Shown here in pieces: positions 1 through 8,331 of a stretch of DNA of 64,000 bases; within the stretch, counting starts at the first letter, position 1; every line of letters begins with the position of its first letter. The stretch is from JANNBN01 sp031430595 (GTDB lineage: Bacteria; Actinomycetota; Acidimicrobiia; Acidimicrobiales; JANYDT01). The stretch is taken from the NCBI GenBank assembly GCA_031430595.1, contig JANPBU010000013.1, forward strand, positions 217,181 through 281,180. Direction: 5' to 3'. The notes under the pieces were generated by a model. That model was not told the origin of the DNA and made no database searches. It saw nothing but the letters and a program-made list of their open reading frames with translations. The position numbers were made by a program, and so were the translations under genes.

Positions 1-1301
1 GAGCGGGCCAATGTCATTGCTTGCGCCGGGTCGATTCCGGCGGCCACGTTGATGTCAAACCGAATTGGCACGGTCGCGCCTCGGTCGACCTGGAAGCTTT
101 TGGTCGTCGCCCGCATAGTGAACGCCCGGACGTTTACGAGGTAACTCGACGAATTGCGAGACGAGTTGACGAGCAGGGATTCTTGCAGCAGGTCGCTTCC
201 GGCCGTGACGTTGAAGCTCAGCGAGTTTCCGATCTCCATGAAGAGAACGTCGCCGACAACGCTCTCTTGGGCGGCTCCTCGTATGTACACCGTTTGTACC
301 CGGATCCGCCCACCTTCGACCGGGTCACCAACTGCATCGACCGTCACGTTAAACGTCTCGCCGGGCACTACGTCGGCATCGAACGGGCGAACCACGACCT
401 TGCCGTTCGGCGGATGGCGCCAGACCACCAGTTTCGTGGTGAGGCTCTTCGTCGCCGTACCGGCGGTTGCCGTGATCGTGAGAGTCGAGGTGCTTGGCGG
501 TGCCCCGGCGGCGGCGATGACCGAGAGCTTGGTTCGTAGTCCAGTCGTTTCTGGTGGATCGAACAACGTTGCTGACCCTGGCGGAGCGCCGCTCACGCTA
601 AAGGTAACCGGCCCTTGATACCCTGAGCTTCGATCGAGACTGAGGTCGTAGGACGTTGTGTCACCAGCAAACATCGTGGCCGGCGAGGTTCCGATCAAGA
701 GCTCGAACTTCGGTCCGACCGCCGTTGACGAGGGAAGAGTCGTGCGAGCTGACACCGTGGTGGCGATTGTCGTTGTTGGTGCGGTCGACACAGGCACAAC
801 GGTCGGTGCGACCGAACTGGCACCCGGGGCGACGGTCGTGACCGATGCGGACCCGGCAATGCCGGGTGCCCGGGCGACAACGGTGAGGCGCAGCAGTCGA
901 CTCCGGACCTTTGATCCCGAACGACCCGTCAGCACCAGCGTCGACTCGGCCGTCGGTGCAGTCGCCGGGGTCGTTACCGACAGTTGGAACGAGTCTTTGC
1001 GCTTCATCACAATCGCCGAGGTCGCCCCGACGGGAAGGCCCTTCACCGCCCAGGCCACGGTGCCTCGAAACCCACCGGTCCGACGAACAGCGAAGGCGAA
1101 GGCGACACTCGCACCGGCATCAACGAGTTGCTGATCCGCGGTGGCAACGATCGAAAACTCACTGCGTGCTTTCGCCGCTGCGACCGCAGTTGAAGGAGCA
1201 CCAATAACGGCCGTTGCAATCGTCAACGAGATGGCCCCGAATAGCAGACGCATACGATCCGACAAGACGGAATTGCGGCTCAGGCGGGTGGTGATCGACA
1301 T
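1..1301 (-). CDS. secreted Ig-like repeat protein, C-terminus cut by window edge
   Basis: Reading leftward from the ATG at 1301, the frame stays open to base 1, so the C-terminus is missing. The protein begins with a basic segment and a hydrophobic stretch ending near TAVAAA (about residues 17-43), a secretory signal. At least two beta-rich modules follow; each carries a G-x-V-x-(W/F)-x-V-x-G-x-P-x-G pattern (for example VTFSVSGAPPG) typical of bacterial Ig-like or NEW3-type domains. A Thr/Ser/Val-rich linker separates them. It is probably an exported or surface-attached protein. The enzyme or ligand is unknown, and a catalytic domain could lie beyond the window. Confidence 0.75.
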   Translation of the reverse strand, partial: MSITTRLSRNSVLSDRMRLLFGAISLTIATAVIGAPSTAVAAAKARSEFSIVATADQQLVDAGASVAFAFAVRRTGGFRGTVAWAVKGLPVGATSAIVMKRKDSFQLSVTTPATAPTAESTLVLTGRSGSKVRSRLLRLTVVARAPGIAGSASVTTVAPGASSVAPTVVPVSTAPTTTIATTVSARTTLPSSTAVGPKFELLIGTSPATMFAGDTTSYDLSLDRSSGYQGPVTFSVSGAPPGSATLFDPPETTGLRTKLSVIAAAGAPPSTSTLTITATAGTATKSLTTKLVVWRHPPNGKVVVRPFDADVVPGETFNVTVDAVGDPVEGGRIRVQTVYIRGAAQESVVGDVLFMEIGNSLSFNVTAGSDLLQESLLVNSSRNSSSYLVNVRAFTMRATTKSFQVDRGATVPIRFDINVAAGIDPAQAMTLAR

Positions 1302-1391
1302 AGTGGGGTTCCGTTCGTCGGGGCGAGTTTCGTTGTTTGCTGCTGTGATTGAGGTAGTGCTTATTGCGGAGGTACCACTGAGTAGGCGGGC

Positions 1392-1994
1392 TTACTTGAC
1401 CCGGATTAGCTCGTCGTACGCAGACCCACCGACGACATCTTTCGGCCCACCGGTGGCGTACTTTTCCATGGGCTCGGCGACCTGCCGATCGTTCGCCGTC
1501 ATCACGAGCCGCGTGCTCGAGAGCGTACTGATTGACCGTGTGAGGCCCGCACCGTCGGCGCCGTAGTAAGTCAGGTAAAGGGTTCGACCTTCGAGACCCC
1601 AGAATCCGGACATCGGATTTCCCTGATAGTCCTGGCCGGAAAAGTCGCCGATCACCGACCCCGCTTTGGACTTCGTCCGAGTGAACGTCAGCGTCGAACC
1701 CCCTACTGGTTCAACGTCGGAGACGGCCTCGGTTCCATCCTTGAAGCGGACCGTTGCTGTTGACTTGATCCACCTCCATTTCCCCGCAAGGAGGTCGGGC
1801 GAGAAGGCCCCAGGCTTCAACTTCGTCGTTGGCGGGGACGCATTCTTCCTGGTAGTCGACTTGGCCTTCGCAGCTTGCGTCGGCACCGGGGCGATGACCG
1901 TTGATGCGGACACGACACCGAGAGCGACCAGCACGAAGAAAACGCCGAGTTGCGGCCGTCGTGGCCAATTCGATGTTTTCCGGGGAAAGTTCAT
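1392..1994 (-). CDS. secreted protein with a lipocalin-like beta domain, function unknown
   Basis: The protein has 200 residues from the ATG at 1994. That start was chosen over upstream in-frame codons because it puts a basic N-terminus and a hydrophobic segment (about residues 16-40, ending at TQAA) first, which makes a normal signal peptide. After a Lys/Thr-rich linker comes LLAGKWRW and alternating hydrophobic strands (STLTFTRTKSKAGS, GRTLYLTYYG, RLVMTAN), the layout of small lipocalin-like beta barrels that follow a signal peptide. No catalytic motif was seen. It lies 90 bp upstream of the Ig-like gene on the same strand, so both may be exported surface proteins. Confidence 0.65.
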   Translation of the reverse strand: MNFPRKTSNWPRRPQLGVFFVLVALGVVSASTVIAPVPTQAAKAKSTTRKNASPPTTKLKPGAFSPDLLAGKWRWIKSTATVRFKDGTEAVSDVEPVGGSTLTFTRTKSKAGSVIGDFSGQDYQGNPMSGFWGLEGRTLYLTYYGADGAGLTRSISTLSSTRLVMTANDRQVAEPMEKYATGGPKDVVGGSAYDELIRVK

Positions 1995-2141
1995 GGAGCG
2001 ATCGTGAACGAAACTAGGTTTCGTACACATCCGGGAACCCCCGAGACGTAGCCGCTGGAGCTGGAGCCACCGGCATCCCGCTTCCAACACCGGTCGCCGA
2101 TAGCTGGGCCGTCCCGACGGTCAACGTGCAGAAGACACAGG

Positions 2142-2173
2142 TGCGCGCGCTATTTGTCGATTTGCGCGCGCTA
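2142..2173. repeat. direct repeat TGCGCGCGCTA x2
   Basis: The 11-mer TGCGCGCGCTA occurs at 2142-2152 and again at 2163-2173, 21 bp (two helical turns) apart. It sits in the 294-bp divergent intergenic region between the gene starting at 1994 (minus) and the lipoprotein gene (plus). The spacing on one helix face suggests a regulator site, but nothing identifies the regulator. Apart from this repeat and the plus-strand promoter, nothing else was recognised in the gap. Confidence 0.35.
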
Positions 2174-2251
2174 ACCACGAAACGACACACACGAAGGTGG
2201 TTCGAACAGTTTGAGCGCGAAAAATACCCCGTAGCGGGCGCACATGTGGTC

Positions 2252-2280
2252 TTGTTATGTTGCACGAACGTGTCTATGGT
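2252..2280 (+). promoter_or_regulatory. promoter TTGTTA-N17-TATGGT for the lipoprotein gene
   Basis: A TTGTTA -35 (2252-2257) and TATGGT -10 (2275-2280) are separated by exactly 17 bp. The -10 ends 8 nt before the ATG at 2289 and there is no Shine-Dalgarno sequence, so the transcript should be leaderless or nearly so. This supports the start at 2289 rather than the longer reading from 2244. Confidence 0.55.
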
Positions 2281-2288
2281 TACCTTTC

Positions 2289-3029
2289 ATGTGGAGATCT
2301 TCGGTCAGCGTCTCGTTGGTTGCCGTGGCTTTAGTGGCATCGGGGTGTTCTTCAGATGCACCGAACGTGGTCGGGGCAACCGTTCAAACTGCGCCACTTT
2401 CGACAGCGCAGCGAGTTGAGACGACGACCGCCCCCACCACGTCGTCGGCCACTACTTCCGTTCAGACTTCGGTTCAGACGACGAGTACTTCAAGCACAAC
2501 AAGTTCGGTTGCCCCTCCCGGGGTTGTCCCGATTTTTACGACCGCCAGTTTTTTTGATGATCCTGCCCTCGATACGTATCCGGTTGTCTCCGGTGAATGG
2601 ACCGACCGTGACTACGCGCTCGTTGCGGCAGGATCGCAGCGCGAGTACACCGTGCAAACCACAACTCGAACACCCGACCTTAAACGCATTGAAATCTGGA
2701 GCACCGGAGATAACCTTGAAAGACAGCTACAGGCGTTGGGAGTGATCGCGAAAAACCGAACGGTTTATCGATCGGGAAACATCAGCGACTTCGTTGTCTA
2801 CCAAGTCGAGGTAATCGACCAGGACATTGTGTTAGTGAACGCGTGTGAGCGGAACAATATGGCGGAATTTTCGGTTGGCGATGAGGCAGACCCGGGCGAT
2901 GACGTCCTCATCCAAGATGACGTAGGGATACGACATGTGCAACGAGCACTTTCCGAACGGGCAAAAGGGTGGGTAGTAAGTGGCTACCTTGAACTGGAGA
3001 AAAGTCGATGCGTCGAACTCTTCTCCTGA
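2289..3029 (+). CDS. lipoprotein, function unknown
   Basis: The protein has 246 residues from the ATG at 2289. The N-terminus has a hydrophobic segment ending in a clear lipobox, VASGC, with Cys20 as the lipidated residue. The first 80 residues after it are almost all Thr, Ser, Val, Ala and Pro, a typical cell-wall-spanning linker in Actinobacteria. The C-terminal part (about residues 85-246) is a folded domain without a recognised family; it includes acidic stretches and a few Cys. It overlaps the next gene by 22 bp and the two are probably co-transcribed, which suggests that the products act together at the envelope. Confidence 0.7.
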   Translation: MWRSSVSVSLVAVALVASGCSSDAPNVVGATVQTAPLSTAQRVETTTAPTTSSATTSVQTSVQTTSTSSTTSSVAPPGVVPIFTTASFFDDPALDTYPVVSGEWTDRDYALVAAGSQREYTVQTTTRTPDLKRIEIWSTGDNLERQLQALGVIAKNRTVYRSGNISDFVVYQVEVIDQDIVLVNACERNNMAEFSVGDEADPGDDVLIQDDVGIRHVQRALSERAKGWVVSGYLELEKSRCVELFS

Positions 3030-3868
3030 CAACCGTCCTTTTATGTGGAACGTTCGTTTTGCCGAGCCAGGCGGCCGACAAAGAAAAGCCAGTGGTTTCT
3101 ACTTTGCCAGATGGGGTGGTTGTAACGGGTGCTGGTGGCGGAGGCGGAGGAACCGGTAACGGGAGCGACGGCTCTGGAGGGTCTGGCGGAACCACTCGAT
3201 GTCCGGGTTACGAATCGGTTCTTTCTGCACCGGCTCAAGGCCCACAAATCGGACCCGACGGTGGCTACTACGCCTGGGAAAAGTGGCGGTTTCCGCCTGG
3301 AGAATGGGCCAGCAGATCTGTGTGCGTGTATCGGTGCCCTCCGGGCGTTCCGACAACCCCATACATTCCCCCACCGTCGCTCCCCGAGATTCAGGCCCGC
3401 TTCGCACGGTATGTCATCGCACCCCTCGGTCGATTCGCCCCACCCGTCGAAAAGCCCGAGGTCAAAGCAATAGTTGGGATGCGTTTTTACTACTCAGTCG
3501 ACCCGACAACATTCCAAACAATTGCACCACCACCCGAGCCATTCCCAGGCGGATGGCAAGTCACCGCCACGCTTACCCCAGGCAAAATCAGCTACACCGC
3601 CGGTGACATCACCTCGTCATGTGATGGCCCAAATAAGTCGGGCCGCACCAAAACGGGGCGGAACTCAGCCGACCGCCAAGGCTGCTTCGTGATCTTCGAA
3701 ACGGTTCCCGAAACAGGTCGACTCGACAGCACACTTACGACCGAATGGACTATCACGGTGGTCTCGACAACTGTCGAGGAGTTCGTCGGGCAAACATGGA
3801 CCACCCTCGCAACCACCAGCTACAACATCGGACTCAGGGAACTTCAAGCGGTCGGGACCGCCAACTAG
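3008..3868 (+). CDS. secreted Gly-rich protein, function unknown
   Basis: The protein has 286 residues. It starts with a signal peptide (RRTLLLTTVLLCGTFVLPSQA, with cleavage likely after SQA near residue 22), then a Gly/Ser-rich linker (about residues 43-62). The rest is rich in Pro, Thr and aromatic residues, with a C-terminal beta-type segment. The start is supported by GGAGAAAAG just upstream. It overlaps the 3' end of the lipoprotein gene by 22 bp, so the two form one operon. Secreted proteins of this layout occur in other Actinobacteria (general knowledge), but I do not recognise a named family. Confidence 0.65.
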   Translation: MRRTLLLTTVLLCGTFVLPSQAADKEKPVVSTLPDGVVVTGAGGGGGGTGNGSDGSGGSGGTTRCPGYESVLSAPAQGPQIGPDGGYYAWEKWRFPPGEWASRSVCVYRCPPGVPTTPYIPPPSLPEIQARFARYVIAPLGRFAPPVEKPEVKAIVGMRFYYSVDPTTFQTIAPPPEPFPGGWQVTATLTPGKISYTAGDITSSCDGPNKSGRTKTGRNSADRQGCFVIFETVPETGRLDSTLTTEWTITVVSTTVEEFVGQTWTTLATTSYNIGLRELQAVGTAN

Positions 3869-3912
3869 CGGTTCAGTGGCGCAAGCGCATCGGGGCGTGA
3901 CACAATCACCGT

Positions 3913-4794
3913 ATGAGTCGTGCATTGGTTCTTGGTGGTGGCGGAATGGTTGGCGTTGCGTGGGAAGTTGGCGTCCTACAGGGGCTTGCGGCAAACGGCA
4001 TCGACCTCACCCGGAGCCATCGACCCGATTCGATTCTCGGCACGTCAGCCGGGTCAATCGTGGGCGCACTGCTTACCACCCACACGCTTGAGCAACTTGC
4101 TGAGCTATCACTGAGTGATTCATCGGCCGAAGTTTCGAGCGAAACGGTTCCGCTGCTTGATTTCGCCGCGATGATGGAATGTTGGGAAGTTTGGCGCCAA
4201 CTGCCCGACTCGCTTCCCGCAACCCTCGCGACTGTTGGGGCCTATGCGCTTCGAACGAACACCGTGACAGAAGACCGTTGGGTGAACTCGATGACCGAAG
4301 TCGTCGGAACCGCGTGGCCGAGCGAACGATTTCGTTGCACGTCAGTGAACGCTGAAACCGGCGAATTTGTGGTGTGGGGCCACGAATCGAATGTTGCGCT
4401 AGACCGAGCCATCGCATCGAGTTGTGCTGTTCCTTGTATTTTCCCGACGGTAACTATCCATGGCGGCCGCTACACCGATGGGGGTGTTCGCTCGGGAACC
4501 TCGATGGATTTGATGGCCGACCATAACGTTGTGCTGGCGCTCGCCCCGATCGGCTCGTGGGGTGGTGACTCACTCGATGCTTCTGCAGCGATCGCGATCA
4601 AGAATGAAACGGCAATCGTGGAAGCAGCAGGTGGGAGGGTTCTGACCTTGCTCACCGACGATGAAACGAACCAAGCGACGCTTCTCACGCCGCTCGGACG
4701 AATGGACCCCCTCAATCGGCAGCCGGCACTCGAGCACGGCCGACGACAAGGTGCAGCCCTCGCCAACGATCTTCGAGAGATGTGGACCGAATAG
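3913..4794 (+). CDS. patatin-like phospholipase
   Basis: The protein has 293 residues and lacks a signal peptide, so it is probably cytoplasmic. It has all the marks of the patatin/RssA lipid acyl hydrolase family: a glycine-rich oxyanion-hole motif GGGGMVG at residues 8-14, the nucleophile elbow GTSAG with Ser45, and the catalytic aspartate in TDGG (Asp189). The Ser-Asp dyad is complete, so the enzyme should be active on membrane or storage lipids; the real substrate is not visible. CACAAT lies 6 nt before the ATG, suggesting a leaderless transcript. A strong terminator follows at 4819-4843, so the gene is a single unit. Confidence 0.88.
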   Translation: MSRALVLGGGGMVGVAWEVGVLQGLAANGIDLTRSHRPDSILGTSAGSIVGALLTTHTLEQLAELSLSDSSAEVSSETVPLLDFAAMMECWEVWRQLPDSLPATLATVGAYALRTNTVTEDRWVNSMTEVVGTAWPSERFRCTSVNAETGEFVVWGHESNVALDRAIASSCAVPCIFPTVTIHGGRYTDGGVRSGTSMDLMADHNVVLALAPIGSWGGDSLDASAAIAIKNETAIVEAAGGRVLTLLTDDETNQATLLTPLGRMDPLNRQPALEHGRRQGAALANDLREMWTE

Positions 4795-4818
4795 GGACGC
4801 TCGTCACCCAGGGTCTCG

Positions 4819-4843
4819 AAACCCGACTCAACTAGTCGGGTTT
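4819..4843 (+). terminator. rho-independent terminator of the patatin gene
   Basis: AAACCCGACT pairs perfectly with AGTCGGGTTT over 10 bp with a 5-nt loop and is followed by a T run. It lies 24 bp after the stop codon of the patatin gene and directly in front of the next promoter. Confidence 0.85.
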
Positions 4844-4861
4844 TAAGATATGCTTGAGTCC

Positions 4862-5380
4862 ATGGCTTCGCTGTTCAGTTTCCCTCGCACCGTCAATGAC
4901 GTTTCCGCCCGGCTTGTTGCCACCGGTGTCATTGCGCAAGCCGCTCTCTGGCAGGCAACGCGTTGGCCATTGTTGCTCGCGACGTTGACGTTCGGGTTCG
5001 CAGCACGAGTCGCAACCGGTCCGCGTCTGTCGCCGCTCGGCCAATTTGTGACCAGGTTGGCTACGCCTCGTTTGAGCGCCCGCTTCGGATGGGCCGAAAA
5101 GATTGTTGCGGGGCCACCAAAGCGATTCGCCCAGGCAGTCGGTTTGGTTTTCACCGGCGGCGCATCGCTTGCCTGGTTGCTCGGTGCTCCCCTAGTGGCC
5201 GTGGTGTTGCTTGCGGGTCTTATCGGGGCAGCTTCGCTCGAAGCCTTTTTTGGTTACTGCCTCGGTTGCAAAGTATTCGGCCTACTTATGAAACAGGGGC
5301 TCATCCCAGAAGACGTTTGCGTTGAGTGCAACGATCTCACCGCCTACTGGGCTCGCCGACAGTCAACGGCCGCTGCCTAG
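4862..5380 (+). CDS. DUF4395 family membrane protein
   Basis: The protein has 172 residues if read from the ATG at 4862. An in-frame ATG at 4850 would add four residues, but TAAGAT (4844-4849) looks like the -10 box and would put the transcript start near 4856. The N-terminus LFSFPRTVNDVSARL matches the DUF4395 family. There are hydrophobic segments at about residues 22-50 and 92-127. Two CxxC pairs follow, Cys133/Cys136 and Cys153/Cys156, placed where this family keeps a redox-type cysteine motif near the C-terminus. DUF4395 members are often found near thioredoxin-like or sulfur-transfer genes (family knowledge), but no such gene is adjacent here. Confidence 0.82.
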   Translation: MASLFSFPRTVNDVSARLVATGVIAQAALWQATRWPLLLATLTFGFAARVATGPRLSPLGQFVTRLATPRLSARFGWAEKIVAGPPKRFAQAVGLVFTGGASLAWLLGAPLVAVVLLAGLIGAASLEAFFGYCLGCKVFGLLMKQGLIPEDVCVECNDLTAYWARRQSTAAA

Positions 5381-5435
5381 CTCACTGCAAACGGCTTGCC
5401 GTTCAGAAATTGGATAACCGAAGTAGGTTGCGTCC

Positions 5436-6017
5436 ATGTCTGATAAGTGGCAACGAAACATTCTTTGGTCAGTTCGCATAGTGCATGTTGCTGCCATCGT
5501 TTTCAGTGTCGCGTTTCCCAATCTCCCGCAATTCGAGGGAAAGGGGATGGCGTTCCGTGCACCGTTCTACCTGTTACCGCTTGGAGCTGTCCCCGTGGTG
5601 TGGCGCCTTCGCGGAAAGCGACCACCGTACCCAATGTTGGTCGATGCACTTATCATCGCTCCTTTCCTCGCCGACACCCTTGGCAATGCCCTGAACTTTT
5701 ATCGACGATTCGACCGAACCGATGACGTCCTCCATTTCTTTAACTGGATACTGCTCATCGGCGGCGTCACCCTGGCGATACTGAGAACGAACGTGACGCG
5801 CCTTACTGCCTGGGTACTCGGTTGGGGTATCGGCGGGCTGGCCATCATTTGGTGGGAAGCCGCCGAATGGCTCATTCAAGAACTGGGTACGGCTGGCCTC
5901 AACCTGACCTATACCGACACCATTGGCGACCTCCTGCTCTCAAGTACCGGCGGTGCGCTGGGCGCAGCAATTGCCATCCTCGCCAGTCGCAATCGACCGG
6001 CGAGGTTGGCGACGTAG
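5436..6017 (+). CDS. DUF2238/YjdF-like membrane protein
   Basis: The protein has 193 residues with about five hydrophobic helices and short loops. The pattern DDVLHFFNW in the middle, WEAAEWLIQ and then DTIGDLLLSSTGGALGA near the end resembles the conserved acidic and His residues of the DUF2238/YjdF integral membrane family. Its biochemical role is unknown. TAGGTT ends 6 nt before the ATG and no Shine-Dalgarno sequence is present, so translation is probably leaderless. It converges with the acyl-CoA dehydrogenase gene with only 6 bp between the two stop codons. Confidence 0.7.
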   Translation: MSDKWQRNILWSVRIVHVAAIVFSVAFPNLPQFEGKGMAFRAPFYLLPLGAVPVVWRLRGKRPPYPMLVDALIIAPFLADTLGNALNFYRRFDRTDDVLHFFNWILLIGGVTLAILRTNVTRLTAWVLGWGIGGLAIIWWEAAEWLIQELGTAGLNLTYTDTIGDLLLSSTGGALGAAIAILASRNRPARLAT

Positions 6018-6023
6018 TAGCAG

Positions 6024-7268
6024 CTACTTACGTCCGAACCCAAAGAGGTTTTGGGCCACTTTGCGCATTTGAATTTCTTCTGAACCTTCCGTAATTCGAT
6101 ATCGGCGATGGTGGCGGTAAATGTGTTCAAAGGGCATATGTCGCGAATAGCCGACACCACCGCACGTTTGCATGGCTCGGTCAGCCGCATCACAAGCGAG
6201 ACGATTGGCACGGTAATTACACATAGCAACGAGATGCGTCACTTCCATATGATGCTTTTCATCAAGCATCGTTGCGGTGTAACGAACGAGCTGGCGCAAC
6301 ATCGCAGCCTCTGTATGCAACTCAACGAGTGGAAATTGAATCCCCTGGTTTGTAGAAAGACGCTTTCCCCAAGTCACGCGCTGGTTTGAGTAGGCAACGG
6401 CCTCGTTGATGCAATATTGAGCTGCGCCAAGCGACGAAGCAGCCTGGCGGATTCGGTTTTCGTGCACGAAATGCTGGGCAAGGTCAAGACCATGATCGAC
6501 CCGACCAAACAGCGCCTCTTCACCCACCCGAACATCACTCAACGACACTTCCGCATGATCTGTTGGCATATTAAACGTCCACCAGAAGAACTCAACCTTA
6601 AATCCGGGTGAGTCGGTAGGTACCAGGAACGCACTGATACCCGTCGGGTCGCCGGGGCTTCCAGATGTACGCGCGAATATGATGTCGTGCGTTGCGTGAT
6701 GGAGGCCAGAGTTCCATCGTTTCATTCCTGAAATGACCCATTCGTCACCATCACGCACTGCCGTTGTTTCCATGTAGGTTGCGTCAGATCCGTGATTCGG
6801 TTCGGTGAGACCAAATGCCAACCGGCGGGTGCCGTCCAGAAAACCTGGCATCCAGTCGGCCTTCTGTTTTTCGGTTCCAAAGTCGCGCATCATCAACACG
6901 GTGGGGAAGTTGCCAACAATTGAGCTTTCGTTCTGTAGGTCGTTAAACAGACCAAGGCCCTTCATCGCCAGATGCTCGCGAATCAACGCCATTTTCAGAT
7001 TTGAGGCTCCTTTGCCCCCGAATTCAACCGGAAGGGCAAGGCGTAGCCATCCTCCAACGTCGGCCCGCCTCCGCATTTCCCGAAGCAACGCCTCCCAGTC
7101 AGCAGTAGGCACTCCCCCGTTATCCCAGTCAGTACGCGAGTGCTCACGTCGATGATCGAAGAATCGTTCGTTGTCCTCGGCGGCTTGAAGCGGGGCAATC
7201 TCGGCGGCGATGAAGGCATCAAGTTCGTCGAGCGTCTGCTGAATATCGGGTGGGATGGCGAAGTCCAT
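6024..7268 (-). CDS. acyl-CoA dehydrogenase
   Basis: The protein has 414 residues, the normal length for the family. The FAD-binding signature FGLTEPNHGSDATYM, the strand WVISGMKRWNSG and the C-terminal block YRITEGSEEIQMRKVAQNL are all present. The Glu in FEHIYRHHR sits where medium-chain enzymes keep the catalytic base, so the enzyme should carry out alpha,beta-dehydrogenation of an acyl-CoA in the cytosol. The chain-length preference cannot be read. The gene is transcribed away from the epoxide-hydrolase-like gene, with only 25 bp between the two start codons; TAGACA 6 nt before the ATG is the likely -10. Confidence 0.92.
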   Translation of the reverse strand: MDFAIPPDIQQTLDELDAFIAAEIAPLQAAEDNERFFDHRREHSRTDWDNGGVPTADWEALLREMRRRADVGGWLRLALPVEFGGKGASNLKMALIREHLAMKGLGLFNDLQNESSIVGNFPTVLMMRDFGTEKQKADWMPGFLDGTRRLAFGLTEPNHGSDATYMETTAVRDGDEWVISGMKRWNSGLHHATHDIIFARTSGSPGDPTGISAFLVPTDSPGFKVEFFWWTFNMPTDHAEVSLSDVRVGEEALFGRVDHGLDLAQHFVHENRIRQAASSLGAAQYCINEAVAYSNQRVTWGKRLSTNQGIQFPLVELHTEAAMLRQLVRYTATMLDEKHHMEVTHLVAMCNYRANRLACDAADRAMQTCGGVGYSRHMPFEHIYRHHRRYRITEGSEEIQMRKVAQNLFGFGRK

Positions 7269-7274
7269 CCCACG

Positions 7275-7284
7275 TGTCTACTGT
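7275..7284. promoter_or_regulatory. overlapping divergent -10 boxes
   Basis: In the 25-bp gap between the start codons at 7268 (minus) and 7294 (plus), TGTCTA at 7275-7280 reads TAGACA on the minus strand, and TACTGT at 7279-7284 is a -10 for the plus strand. They overlap by two bases, each 6-9 nt from its start codon. Only one polymerase could sit here at a time, so the two genes may compete for transcription. No good -35 box is visible for either. Confidence 0.45.
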
Positions 7285-7293
7285 CAGAGGCCC

Positions 7294-8331
7294 ATGAGAG
7301 AAAATTCGACACCAAAAAGTTTTCCGAACCATCGACCCGACCTCGACGGACAGTACGGAATTCGGCGTCAGCGTCGCCTCACCAACGGGGTGGAACTTGA
7401 TGTGCTTGAAGCCGGACCACTTGACGGGCCACTGATCGTGTTTGCCCATGGTTTCCCGGAATGTGCGTGGTCTTGGCGACATCAGCTCAAGGCATTTGGC
7501 GATGCAGGTTGGCATGCCATTGCACCCGACCAGCGTGGATACGGGCGGTCTGCAAAGCCGACGAAGGTCGAAGAGTACTCAACCGAGCACCTCGGCAACG
7601 ACTTACTCGGGTTGGTCGACCAGATTTCTGGTGTCGGAAGTTCGGCCGTTTTCGTTGGACATGACTGGGGCGCATTCCTGGTGTGGGACCTGGCCCGCGA
7701 GCACCCGGAACGAGTAAAGGCACTGGTCAACATCAGTGTTCCGTTCGTCGATTGGCCCGCACCCCCTCTTTCGCTGTTCAAGATGATTCACGGTGACAAT
7801 TTCTTCTACATCAACTACTTCCAGGAAGTTGGAGTCGCCGAAGCGGAGATGGATCCGCAGGTCGAAGCGGTTATTCGAGGAATCCTTTGGGCGGCGTCGG
7901 GTGAGGGATACCCAGAGGTGATGCCCGAACCGAGGCCCGCCGCAGGGACCGGATTCCTCGACGTTATGGCTCCCAGCCTGCCGGTCGGGCAAACGAATCT
8001 CACACTTGCGTGGTGCAGCGAAGATGACATATCTGTGTACATAGATTCGTTCGAAGCGAGTGGCTTTTTTGGGCCGGTCAGCTGGTATCGAAACTTGGAT
8101 CGCAATCACGCCAGGGTGAGTTCGAACCCGGTCGCCAATATGACGATGCCTGCCTGGTTTATCGGAGGGTCCAAAGACCTAGTGATCTCGCGAGACCCTA
8201 CCTTCGAAGACCGTCTCAAACAGGTGCCAGGATATCGGGGTATGACTGTCATCGAAGGGGCAGGGCACTGGACCCAAATGGAACGACCCGCTGAAGTGAA
8301 CGCGGCCTTACTCGGCTACCTCCATGGCTAA
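7294..8331 (+). CDS. alpha/beta hydrolase, epoxide-hydrolase-like
   Basis: The protein has 345 residues from the ATG at 7294; an upstream in-frame codon at 7255 would run into the divergent gene and was rejected. The oxyanion motif HGFPE (residues 52-56), the nucleophile elbow VGHDWG with Asp124, and the C-terminal GAGHWTQ with the catalytic His fit the epoxide hydrolase/haloalkane dehalogenase branch, where the nucleophile is Asp rather than Ser. The HGFPE motif favours epoxide hydrolase. Its stop overlaps the start of the TetR-type regulator by 8 bp, so they form one transcript, and the regulator may control this hydrolase. Confidence 0.85.
   Translation: MRENSTPKSFPNHRPDLDGQYGIRRQRRLTNGVELDVLEAGPLDGPLIVFAHGFPECAWSWRHQLKAFGDAGWHAIAPDQRGYGRSAKPTKVEEYSTEHLGNDLLGLVDQISGVGSSAVFVGHDWGAFLVWDLAREHPERVKALVNISVPFVDWPAPPLSLFKMIHGDNFFYINYFQEVGVAEAEMDPQVEAVIRGILWAASGEGYPEVMPEPRPAAGTGFLDVMAPSLPVGQTNLTLAWCSEDDISVYIDSFEASGFFGPVSWYRNLDRNHARVSSNPVANMTMPAWFIGGSKDLVISRDPTFEDRLKQVPGYRGMTVIEGAGHWTQMERPAEVNAALLGYLHG

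Noticed and set aside
8100..8130. GGTTCGAACC-like T-arm inside the hydrolase gene
   Set aside because: It is part of a continuous coding frame with conserved motifs and no acceptor stem.
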